Assembly: GCA_027619655.1 (NCBI GenBank)
Contig: JAQCHR010000015.1
Location: 1-19,879 of the forward strand
DNA length: 19,879 nt
From: Pseudomonadota bacterium
GTDB lineage: Bacteria; Pseudomonadota; Alphaproteobacteria; UBA8366; GCA-2717185
Direction of reading: 5' to 3'
A program made the translations under genes and the position numbers. Below are positions 13,910 to 19,879 of the stretch, piece after piece. Below the pieces are notes generated by a model. It saw only the letters and a program-made list of their open reading frames with translations, searched no databases and was not told the DNA's origin. The first letter of the stretch is position 1. Each line of letters begins with the position of its first letter.

Positions 13910-14725
13910 TCAATCGTCGCCCGCGTCCTGCATGGCCTCCCAGTCATACAGCGGCGGTTCCTTCGCGGCGAAGCGGCGAACGGCTTCCTTGTGGAAATCG
14001 GTGTCGCGGCAGATCGACTGGCCCATCGCCTCCAGCTCCGACAGGGTCCGGATGTCCTGGTTGTAGGACTGGTTCAGGATATTCTTCGCCACACCGATCG
14101 CCGCCGTCGGCGCCTTGGCCAGTTTCTTCGCAAACGCGCGGGCTTCGGCCATCGCGGTCTCCTGGCCGACCACGTCGTAGATCAGCCCGATCTGCTTCGC
14201 TTCCTCCGCATAGACGCGCCGGGCGGTAAAGATCAGCTCGCGCGCCTTCTGCATGCCGACCAGCCGTGGCAGGATATAGAACCCGCCCCAGTCGGGAATC
14301 AGGCCGATCCGCGCAAAGGCCTGCATCAGGAAACCGCGCGGCGTCGCCAGTACGAAGTCGGCCGTCAGCGCGATATTGGCGCCCGCGCCGGCCGCCGCCC
14401 CGTCGATCAGGGAGATCACAGGAAGTTCGGCATTGGTGAGCTCGAACAGGGTGTTATGAAAGGCCCGCATCATGGCGCGCTGGTCGGGCGCGCGGTTGCT
14501 TCTGGTGCCCATCGCCTTGACGTCGCCGCCGGCGCAGAAGGCGCGGCCCGCCCCGGTCAGGATCATCGCCTTGATGTCCTTGCCCGCGCGTTTGCGGATC
14601 TCGCCGAGCGCATGGGTCAGGTCCTCGCGCATTTCCGGGGTCAGCGCATTGCGCGCTTCGGGCCGGTTCAACGTGACCGTCGCGATCTCCTCGCTGACAT
14701 CGAATAGGATATGCCTGTATTCCAT
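13910..14725 (-). CDS. Enoyl-CoA hydratase/isomerase family protein, PaaG-type active site
   Basis: This crotonase-fold protein has 271 residues when started at ATG 14725, where AGGGAG lies seven bases upstream; the longer frame to 14818 has no such site. The oxyanion-hole segments are intact: GRAFCAGGDVKAMG (60-73) and IDGAAAGAGANIAL (107-120). The two hydratase glutamates are not present; the aligned positions are N117 (in GAGAN) and F137 (in QAF). Instead Asp145 sits in IGLIPDWGGFYILPRLVG, as in PaaG-type isomerases that shift the double bond of enoyl-CoA. Isomerase activity is therefore more likely than hydration. It is convergent with the four-gene lyase operon and may serve the same pathway from its own promoter. 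Confidence 0.85.
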   Translation of the reverse strand: MEYRHILFDVSEEIATVTLNRPEARNALTPEMREDLTHALGEIRKRAGKDIKAMILTGAGRAFCAGGDVKAMGTRSNRAPDQRAMMRAFHNTLFELTNAELPVISLIDGAAAGAGANIALTADFVLATPRGFLMQAFARIGLIPDWGGFYILPRLVGMQKARELIFTARRVYAEEAKQIGLIYDVVGQETAMAEARAFAKKLAKAPTAAIGVAKNILNQSYNQDIRTLSELEAMGQSICRDTDFHKEAVRRFAAKEPPLYDWEAMQDAGDD

Positions 14726-14948
14726 CTGAATCTCCCTGATCATTCCCCGGCCGCAGGACCGCGGCGGCACCTTATCAGACGGAGGAAGCCCTGCGCTACC
14801 GGTTGGGCCAGTCGCCATTGAGACGGGTCAACGGCAACGACATACCACTTATTGTAATATTATGGCCCGATAAGCGGCAAAACCGGCGCGCCCTTCGCAA
14901 AGCGGCAAGAAAAGCGACATAATGCGCTATCCAATGGGAAAAACTTCA

Positions 14949-14977
14949 TTGACTATCAATGGGCAAGCGCGGATGAT
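14949..14977 (+). promoter_or_regulatory. Candidate sigma-70 promoter for the tauE operon
   Basis: TTGACT (14949-14954) and GATGAT (14972-14977) are separated by 17 bases. This would start a leader of about 100 bases upstream of ATG 15082, in which the 15000-15030 inverted repeat lies. Confidence 0.35.
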
Positions 14978-14999
14978 TCTCACCGCGGCGGCGGCCCCT

Positions 15000-15030
15000 G
15001 ATCGCAATTGCGGTTCGCCGGTTTGCGATC
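15000..15030. promoter_or_regulatory. Inverted repeat in the leader of the tauE operon
   Basis: GATCGCAA (15000-15007) and TTGCGATC (15023-15030) are perfect 8-base inverted repeats with a 15-base spacer. Being just downstream of a candidate promoter, it could be a repressor operator or an RNA hairpin. No known regulator motif was recognised. Confidence 0.4.
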
Positions 15031-15081
15031 TTGAACGAGGTAACTGCCTGTAACTGGCCCTGGAACAACGGCGGCCCCGGA

Positions 15082-16002
15082 ATGTTTTTATATCTGCCGA
15101 TCGCTGAGATTTCGGTGAACGTGCTGGTTTTTCTATTTCTCGGCATTGCCGTGGGAACCCTGTCTGGGATATTTGGCGTGGGCGGGGGATTTCTGATGAC
15201 CCCATTGCTGATTTTCCTGGGAATTCCGCCTGCGGTCGCGGTCGGCACGGAAGCGAACCAGATCATCGCGTCATCCGTTTCAGGCGTCATGGCGCATTGG
15301 CGGCGCGGCAATGTCGATTTCAAGATGGGCGGTATCCTGCTTGTCGGCGGCCTTGTCGGGTCCACCTTCGGCGTCTGGCTGTTCCGGCTGCTGCGGGAAG
15401 TGGGACAGATCGACCTCGTCATCATGCTTTCCTACGTGATTTTCCTGGGCAGCATCGGCATGCTAATGCTGGTGGAAAGCCTGCGCACGATGCGGCGCAG
15501 CCGGTCGCCCAACGCCAACCGGCGCAAGCTGCACCAGCACAATTTCCTGCACGGCCTGCCGTTCAAGATGCGGTTCCGGCGCTCGAAACTGTATATCAGC
15601 GCCCTGCTGCCGCTGCTGATCGGTGTCTGCGTCGGTATTCTGTCGGCGATCATGGGCGTCGGCGGCGGGTTCATCATGGTGCCCGCGATGATCTACCTGC
15701 TGGGCATGCCCACCTCGGTCGTCGTCGGCACGTCCCTGTTCCAGATCATCTTCGTGACCGCCAACGCCACATTCCTGCAGGCGACCATGAACCAGACCGT
15801 CGATGTCGTGCTGGCGATATTGCTGATGCTTGGCGCGGTGATCGGCGCGCAGGTCGGCACCCGTCTCGGCGCCAAACTGCGCGGCGAGCAGTTGCGGGGG
15901 TTGCTGGCGCTCATGGTGCTCACCGTCTGCGGTAAAATTGTATTCGACCTGATTGTGCGGCCGTCCGACGTATTCAGCCTGGTGACGGGAGAGGGGCATT
16001 GA
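15082..16002 (+). CDS. TauE/SafE family sulfite/sulfonate exporter-type permease
   Basis: This 306-residue inner-membrane protein has the internal duplication typical of TauE/SafE. The first half has LSGIFGVGGGFLMTPLLIFL (28-47) and VAVGTEANQIIASSVSG; the second has LSAIMGVGGGFIMVPAMIYL and VVVGTSLFQIIFV. The halves are joined by a basic loop (RTMRRSRSPNANRRKLHQHN). About eight helices are expected. The family moves sulfite, sulfonates or related small anions. ATG 15082 is chosen because MFLYLPIAEISVN matches the N-terminus I recall for relatives; a TTG 17 codons earlier is the alternative. It is first in an operon with a TIGR02186 protein (overlapping TTGA) and a TusA-like protein, which strongly suggests export or handling of a reduced sulfur compound. 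Confidence 0.85.
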   Translation: MFLYLPIAEISVNVLVFLFLGIAVGTLSGIFGVGGGFLMTPLLIFLGIPPAVAVGTEANQIIASSVSGVMAHWRRGNVDFKMGGILLVGGLVGSTFGVWLFRLLREVGQIDLVIMLSYVIFLGSIGMLMLVESLRTMRRSRSPNANRRKLHQHNFLHGLPFKMRFRRSKLYISALLPLLIGVCVGILSAIMGVGGGFIMVPAMIYLLGMPTSVVVGTSLFQIIFVTANATFLQATMNQTVDVVLAILLMLGAVIGAQVGTRLGAKLRGEQLRGLLALMVLTVCGKIVFDLIVRPSDVFSLVTGEGH

Positions 16003-16748
16003 AGGCGATCGCCGGCATATTCGCCGCCTGCCTGGCAATGAGCACCGGCGTGTCGCCGGCCGATAGTGCGGACCCACCGGTTATCGTCGACCTGTCAAAG
16101 GACTTTGTCGCCATAACGGCGGGCTTTACCGGCACGGAAGTCCTGCTGTTCGGGTCCACCAAGGGCAAGGGCAAGGTTGTCATCGTAATCGAGGGGCCCG
16201 CCAATAATGCGACAATCCGGATGAAGGAGCGGGTTGCCGGAATCTGGGTCAACGGCAGCGAGGTCACCTTCGAGCATGTCCCGGCGTTCTATCAGGTCCT
16301 CTCCACCGACGAGTTGGGCGACTGGCTGCCGGCCGCGCTTCGCGAAGAGCATCATATCGGTTTGGACAATTTGAGTATCCGGCCGCTGGGCGACGTCTCC
16401 GCCGCCGAAGCCACTGTATTTCGCAACGCCCTGATTCGTAATAAGCAACAGGCGGGCCATTACGGCAAAGACACAGGACAAATGAAGCTGGCGGGCGGGC
16501 GACTGTTTCGCAGTACGGTTTTCTTTCCGGCAGACGTGCAGGTTGGCGTATATTCGATACGCACCTATCTGATAGAAAACCGGAAAGTCGTCAGTAGCCA
16601 GGTAGTACCCTTGGCCATCAACAAGACCGGCCTTGAAGCGGAACTGTATCGCGCGGCGCACCAGCACAGCGCCCTGTACGGCATCGCGGCGATTGTCATC
16701 GCGGTTCTGGCCGGGCTGGGCGGCAATATGCTCTTCCGAAGGAACTGA
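15999..16748 (+). CDS. TIGR02186 family membrane protein (Alph_Pro_TM)
   Basis: This 249-residue protein starts at TTG 15999, overlapping the tauE stop (TTGA) and preceded by GAGAGGGG, so it is translationally coupled. Residues 1-24 form a signal peptide (MKAIAGIFAACLAMSTGVSP...). A beta-rich extracytoplasmic domain follows (ITAGFTGTEVLLFGSTKGKG; GIWVNGSEVTFEHVPAFYQV; RLFRSTVFFPADVQVGVYSI). One C-terminal helix (YGIAAIVIAVLAGLGGNMLF) anchors it with a short basic tail inside. The family is, as far as I know, restricted to alphaproteobacteria and uncharacterised, and typically adjoins a TauE-like gene. It is a plausible periplasmic partner of the permease. Confidence 0.85.
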   Translation: MKAIAGIFAACLAMSTGVSPADSADPPVIVDLSKDFVAITAGFTGTEVLLFGSTKGKGKVVIVIEGPANNATIRMKERVAGIWVNGSEVTFEHVPAFYQVLSTDELGDWLPAALREEHHIGLDNLSIRPLGDVSAAEATVFRNALIRNKQQAGHYGKDTGQMKLAGGRLFRSTVFFPADVQVGVYSIRTYLIENRKVVSSQVVPLAINKTGLEAELYRAAHQHSALYGIAAIVIAVLAGLGGNMLFRRN

Positions 16749-16757
16749 TAAGCGGCA

Positions 16758-16982
16758 ATGAACACGACACTCGACACCAAAGGGCATCAATGCCCGATCC
16801 CCGTTCTGAAGGCCAGGCGCGCCATCAAGGAAGTCGCGCCCGGCGACACCCTGACCGTGCTCGCGACCGACCCGGCGTCGGTGATCGATTTCAAGCATTT
16901 CTGCAATACGACCGGAAACGAACTGGTCGAGTGGACGGAAGATGGCGACGTCTTCACCTATGTCATCCGCCGGACCGCCTGA
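16758..16982 (+). CDS. TusA-like sulfur-carrier protein
   Basis: This complete 74-residue TusA/SirA/YeeD family protein begins with the sulfur-accepting Cys12 in the diagnostic CPIPVLKARRAI motif, then GDTLTVLATDPASVIDFKHFCNTTGNEL and a beta-strand end. Members carry persulfide sulfur on that Cys in the cytoplasm, for tRNA thiolation or for sulfur oxidation and export pathways. It is third in the operon, nine bases after the TIGR02186 stop. A membrane permease plus a sulfur carrier suggests channelling of sulfane sulfur or sulfite rather than general tRNA modification. GAAGGA about 15 bases upstream is a rather distant ribosome site. The symbol tusA is not assigned because paralogues in such operons often have other roles. 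Confidence 0.85.
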   Translation: MNTTLDTKGHQCPIPVLKARRAIKEVAPGDTLTVLATDPASVIDFKHFCNTTGNELVEWTEDGDVFTYVIRRTA

Positions 16983-16988
16983 ATACCG

Positions 16989-18266
16989 CTATTCGATCAG
17001 CACGGCGCGGAAGTCGTTGACGTTGGTCAGCGTCGGGCCGGTCATCACCAGATCATCCAGCGCCGAAAACAGGCTGTAGGCGTCATTCGCATCCAGCAGG
17101 GCCCGGGCGTTGATCCCCCGGGCAGCGGACCGCGCCAGTGTATCGGGCGTGACGAGTACGCCCGCATTGTCCTCGCTGCCGTCGATGCCGTCCGTATCGC
17201 AGGCAATGGCCGAAATGCCTGCCGCACCGTCCAGCGCGATGGCCAGGCCCAGCGCGAATTCCGCATTGCGTCCGCCGCGCCCGTTGCCGCGCACCGTTAC
17301 CGTAGTTTCTCCGCCCGACAGCAGCACCGCCGGTGCGCCGGCCGGCTGCCCATGGCGTGCGACCTGCCGCGCGATCCCAGCATGGACGATGGCGACTTCA
17401 CGGGATTCGCCTTCGATGGCATCGCCCAGGATCACGGGCGTGACCCCGGCCCGGCGAGCGACCGCCGCCGCCGCTTCGAGCGACGCCTGCGGCGCGGCGA
17501 TGAGAACCGTTCGGCAATTGGCCAGGCGCGGATCGCCCGGCTTTGGCGTCTCTTCCGCTGCTGTGGCCAGAAATGCCGCGACCGGTGCTGGCGGGGATAC
17601 GCCATAGCGGGCGAGAATATCGCGCGCCTCGGCAAAGGTCGTGGGGTCGGGCACGGTCGGTCCTGACGCGATGACCGCGAGGTCATCCCCGGGCACATCG
17701 GAAATCGCCAGTGTCACCAGCCTTGCGGGCGCGGCGGCGGCGGCCAGGCGTCCGCCCTTGACCGCCGAGAGATGTTTGCGCACGCAGTTCATTTCGGCAA
17801 TGTTCGCGCCGCTGCGCAAAAGTGCCCGGTTGACGGAAATCTTGTCGTCGAGCGTCAGCCCCGGCATCGGCAGGGTCATCAACGCCGACCCGCCACCCGA
17901 AATCAGGCAGATGACGAGATCGTCTTCGGTCAGGCCCTGCAGTCGCGCCACGATGCCTTCGGCGGCGGCAACCCCGGCGGCATCGGGTACCGGATGCGAC
18001 GATTCGACGATATCGATCCGTTCGCAATCGACCCTGTGCCCGTAGCGCGTGACCACCAGGCCCGACAGGAGGCCATCCCAATGGGTTTCCAGCACCCTGG
18101 CCATGGCCGCGGAGGCCTTGCCCGCACCGATCACGACGGTGCGGCCCTTCGGCGGCGCCGGCAGATGCGGTGGCAAGCATAATGCGGGCTGTGCCGCATC
18201 GACGGCGGCCTGGAAAATATCGTTCAGAAACTGGCGCGGAGATATCACGGCGGGGCCCTGTAGCAT
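16989..18266 (-). CDS. Glycerate 2-kinase (MOFRL family)
   Basis: This 425-residue class II glycerate kinase phosphorylates D-glycerate with ATP to 2-phosphoglycerate in the cytoplasm. Older annotations call such genes ttuD or hydroxypyruvate reductase. The N-terminal domain shows TVVIGAGKASAAMARVLE, SSHPVPDAAG, CLISGGGSALMTLP and MNCVRKHLSAVKGGRLA. The C-terminal MOFRL domain shows VLLSGGETTVTVRGNGRGGR and then AEFAL, and CDTDGIDGSEDNAGV. All hallmark segments and the full length are present. ATG 18266 lacks a good ribosome site; GTG at 18248 is an alternative. It converges on the TusA-like gene with only six bases between stops. The stop is TAG. It links glyoxylate, serine or tartrate metabolism to glycolysis; no partner genes are nearby. 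Confidence 0.88.
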   Translation of the reverse strand: MLQGPAVISPRQFLNDIFQAAVDAAQPALCLPPHLPAPPKGRTVVIGAGKASAAMARVLETHWDGLLSGLVVTRYGHRVDCERIDIVESSHPVPDAAGVAAAEGIVARLQGLTEDDLVICLISGGGSALMTLPMPGLTLDDKISVNRALLRSGANIAEMNCVRKHLSAVKGGRLAAAAAPARLVTLAISDVPGDDLAVIASGPTVPDPTTFAEARDILARYGVSPPAPVAAFLATAAEETPKPGDPRLANCRTVLIAAPQASLEAAAAVARRAGVTPVILGDAIEGESREVAIVHAGIARQVARHGQPAGAPAVLLSGGETTVTVRGNGRGGRNAEFALGLAIALDGAAGISAIACDTDGIDGSEDNAGVLVTPDTLARSAARGINARALLDANDAYSLFSALDDLVMTGPTLTNVNDFRAVLIE

Positions 18267-18316
18267 TGTTCAAGTAGGAGAGGCGTTATCGCATACCGGC
18301 ACGGATTGCGGCCGGA

Positions 18317-19729
18317 TTATTCAGACTTTTCGGCAAGATAATCCGCGATATCAATCTCATCGATCTGCCCCGGGTCGAGGAACTGCTCGGCATATTCGCG
18401 CCAGACTCCGGACCGGAGAAACAATTCGAACAGGTCGGGGTCGATATGCGCGTCATTGCGCATGAAGCTCATGATGCTCAGGCACTCGCTCAGCATCTTG
18501 GCCTTCTTGTAGGGGCGGTCCGCCGCGGTCAGCGCCTCGAAAATATCGGCAATCGCCATCATCCGGGCCGGCAGCGACATCTCGTCCCGGGTCAGCCCGC
18601 GCGGGTAACCGGTACCGTCCATTTTTTCGTGGTGGCCGCCGGCAATTTCGGGCACCCGGCGCAGGGAGCGGGGAAACGGCAACTGTTCCAGCATATTGAT
18701 CGTGACGACGATATGATCGTTGATCTTCTTGCGTTCCTCCGCCGTCAGCATGCCGCGGACGATCGACAGGTTGTACAATTCGCCGTTGTCGTATTCGGGC
18801 GTCTTGTGGTCATAACGGTCCTCCAGCAATTGTTGCGGCGCCGGTCCTTCCCGGGGCTCGACCTTGCCGAGGCGCGACCGCTCCTCCCAGGACAGGCACA
18901 GCGTGTGGTCGAAATGCCGATACCAGACACGGCGGCCGATTTCGCGCAACCGCTCGACATCCTCGGGCGCGAAGAACTCGCCACCGAGGTTCGATTCGGC
19001 GACAAAGGCGAAATCCGCGTCAAGCTGCCGGCATTGCGCTTCAAACGCGGCGTCGAGTTCGGCCGGGTCACCGCCCGCGAGTTTCCCTTTCAGGCATTCG
19101 ATTTCAGCATCCCGGCGCAAAATCTCGAACCGGGCCCGGACCTCATGAATCCGGTTATAGATCGTTTCCAGCTTGGTCGCCTTGTCGACGACGAATTCCG
19201 GCGTCGTGACCTTGCCGCAATCATACAGCCAGGCGGCGAGATGCAGTTCGTACCATTCCTCTTCGTTCAGGTCGAAATCGCGAAAATTCGGATCGTCGGA
19301 ATCGCAGGCCGCCTTGGCCAGCATTTTCGTCAGATACGGCACCCGCTGGCAATGCCCGCCGGTATAGGCCGATTTCGCATCGACCGCGCCCGCCATCAGT
19401 TCGATGAAGGAATCCAGCAGCGCCCGCTGCCCCAGGATCAACATTTCCTTGTCAAGCGCGACCGCCGCCTGGCTGGTCAGCGCCTCGATGATCGGCTGCA
19501 GGCTGGGCGAAAAAGGGACCACCGCCCCGGTGGAATCCCGTGCGTTGATCAACTGTAGCAAGCCGATGGCCGAGTCCTCGCTGTTCAGCAGAGGCAGCGT
19601 CAGGAAGCTCTTCGAATGATAGCCGGTCTTCCGGTCAAAGGCATGGGTGCCGCTGAAGTCAAACGACCGGGATTCATAGGCATCGGGAATATTCACAGCC
19701 ATGCAGTTCAGGGCCACCGCCGTCGCCAC
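18317..19729 (-). CDS. GAF/HD-GYP protein, 5'-truncated GAF and HD histidine replaced by Tyr
   Basis: The 470-residue frame begins at GTG 19729 with no ribosome site. The GAF remnant starts directly inside the fold (VATAVALNCMAVNIPDAYES, then DFSGTHAFDRKTGYHSKSF and IGLLQLINARD), so about 70-80 N-terminal residues of the domain are missing. The HD-GYP domain follows: H126 in TGGHCQRVPYL, the HD motif as Y169-D170 in WLYDCGKVTTPEF, NDHI at 338-341 and HHEKMDGTGYP at 366-376. HD-GYP enzymes hydrolyse cyclic-di-GMP with a metal centre. The Tyr replaces a first-sphere metal His (CAT to TAT), so activity is doubtful. The family's long helical insert between HD and GYP is present. It may be a degenerate binding protein or a decaying gene. 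Confidence 0.8.
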   Translation of the reverse strand: MATAVALNCMAVNIPDAYESRSFDFSGTHAFDRKTGYHSKSFLTLPLLNSEDSAIGLLQLINARDSTGAVVPFSPSLQPIIEALTSQAAVALDKEMLILGQRALLDSFIELMAGAVDAKSAYTGGHCQRVPYLTKMLAKAACDSDDPNFRDFDLNEEEWYELHLAAWLYDCGKVTTPEFVVDKATKLETIYNRIHEVRARFEILRRDAEIECLKGKLAGGDPAELDAAFEAQCRQLDADFAFVAESNLGGEFFAPEDVERLREIGRRVWYRHFDHTLCLSWEERSRLGKVEPREGPAPQQLLEDRYDHKTPEYDNGELYNLSIVRGMLTAEERKKINDHIVVTINMLEQLPFPRSLRRVPEIAGGHHEKMDGTGYPRGLTRDEMSLPARMMAIADIFEALTAADRPYKKAKMLSECLSIMSFMRNDAHIDPDLFELFLRSGVWREYAEQFLDPGQIDEIDIADYLAEKSE

Positions 19730-19878
19730 GTGACGCGGAAGCGTACCTGCGTATCATGGCGGGTCTGGAATGGCGTAATGGCCGGGTCGGGTTCCTTGTA
19801 CAGGTTCGTCGCATAGTCCAGCCCGGTCAGCAGGAACTGTCCCTCCCCCAGTAGCCAGGTATGCTGCAGCGAAACCTT
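19708..19878 (-). CDS. C-terminal end of an unidentified barrel-like protein, partial
   Basis: A minus-strand frame open from the window edge ends at TGA 19710-19708, overlapping the HD-GYP GTG by 22 bases in another frame. It reads KVSLQHTWLLGEGQFLLTG, LDYATNLYKEP, TPFQTRHDTQVRFRV and then an Arg/Trp-rich tail. The alternating polar-hydrophobic strands around a loop look like an outer-membrane beta-hairpin, so it may be the end of a barrel protein. The tail (TWRRRWP) is unlike a barrel terminus and coincides with the point where GAF homology begins, which suggests a junction near 19730 rather than a natural gene end. Confidence 0.4.
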   Translation of the reverse strand, partial: KVSLQHTWLLGEGQFLLTGLDYATNLYKEPDPAITPFQTRHDTQVRFRVTWRRRWP

Positions 19879-19879
19879 G

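Larger units (their letters stand above)
14726..15081. other. Divergent promoter region of the enoyl-CoA isomerase and sulfur operons
   Basis: This 356-base gap separates two genes reading away from each other. The left part (about 14740-14820) can be read as an N-terminal extension of the minus-strand gene, but without a ribosome site. The middle is AT-richer, with ATTGTAATATTATGG near 14850. On the right are a sigma-70-like promoter and an inverted repeat described separately. A short direct repeat GTAACTG occurs twice at 15040-15056. I see no further coding sequence. Confidence 0.55.

Noticed and set aside
14869..14880. 12-base match GATAAGCGGCAA repeated at 16747-16758
   Set aside because: The second copy spans a stop codon and the start of the TusA-like gene; with no flanking similarity it is most likely chance.
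18883..19148. Plus-strand frames opposite the HD-GYP gene
   Set aside because: They are antisense shadows; the minus-strand frame carries continuous HD-GYP motifs.
1..19879. CRISPR arrays, tRNA or rRNA genes, phage modules
   Set aside because: No regular repeat-spacer pattern, cloverleaf-like conserved tRNA boxes, rRNA signatures or phage structural genes were seen.

Overview
The window is high-GC DNA (visibly well above 60% G+C in the genes) from an alphaproteobacterium, most likely a Rhodospirillales-like environmental lineage. The clearest pointers are a TIGR02186/Alph_Pro_TM family membrane protein, a TauE/SafE permease of alphaproteobacterial type, and a large set of CoA-dependent and aromatic-type catabolic enzymes. 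No rRNA, tRNA or CRISPR was seen.

Layout. 1-600: the 3' part of an IS110-family transposase, abutting a palindromic intergenic repeat. 660-3535: an MFS transporter and an orphan TIM-barrel-like protein, with three copies of an interspersed repeat in the flanking gaps. 3586-3984 (minus): a small lipoprotein gene interrupted by an amber codon, followed by a 329-base AT-rich gap with an orphan intrinsic-terminator-like hairpin. 4314-4957: a two-gene unit encoding a CsbD-like small protein and a C-tail-anchored membrane protein. 4970-6025 (minus): an ACMSD-type amidohydrolase. 6202-8529: a hybrid histidine kinase split by an in-frame amber codon between HisKA and the ATPase domain. 8547-9701 (minus): a NicC/salicylate-hydroxylase-like FAD monooxygenase. 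9799-10308: a conserved uncharacterised protein. 10446-13894: a four-gene operon (thiolase-fold protein, DUF35 OB-fold protein, DehI-fold protein, SDR), facing a PaaG-type enoyl-CoA hydratase/isomerase (13910-14725, minus). 15082-16982: a sulfur-handling operon (TauE, TIGR02186, TusA-like). 16989-18266 (minus): glycerate 2-kinase. 18317-19729 (minus): a GAF/HD-GYP protein whose GAF domain is cut at the 5' side and whose HD histidine is replaced by Tyr. Upstream of it is the tail of an unrelated, barrel-like reading frame that runs off the window.

How the genes may work together. The 10.4-13.9 kb operon is the most interesting unit. Its thiolase-fold protein lacks both the nucleophilic Cys and the GHP-motif His of true thiolases and has Tyr at the His position. 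It is paired with a DUF35 protein. This resembles the Ltp2/ChsH2-type retro-aldol lyase arrangement known from steroid side-chain degradation. The added DehI-fold protein and SDR suggest a CoA-thioester side-chain pathway that I cannot identify. The nearby PaaG-type isomerase, FAD monooxygenase and ACMSD-like decarboxylase are plausible but unproven partners.

The second theme is decay. Two genes carry in-frame TAG codons, and an HD-GYP gene has lost its metal-binding His and part of its GAF domain. TAG also ends three apparently normal genes here, so genome-wide TAG recoding is unlikely. Sequencing error or pseudogenisation are the simplest explanations, with readthrough or trans-functioning kinase halves as the exciting alternatives.
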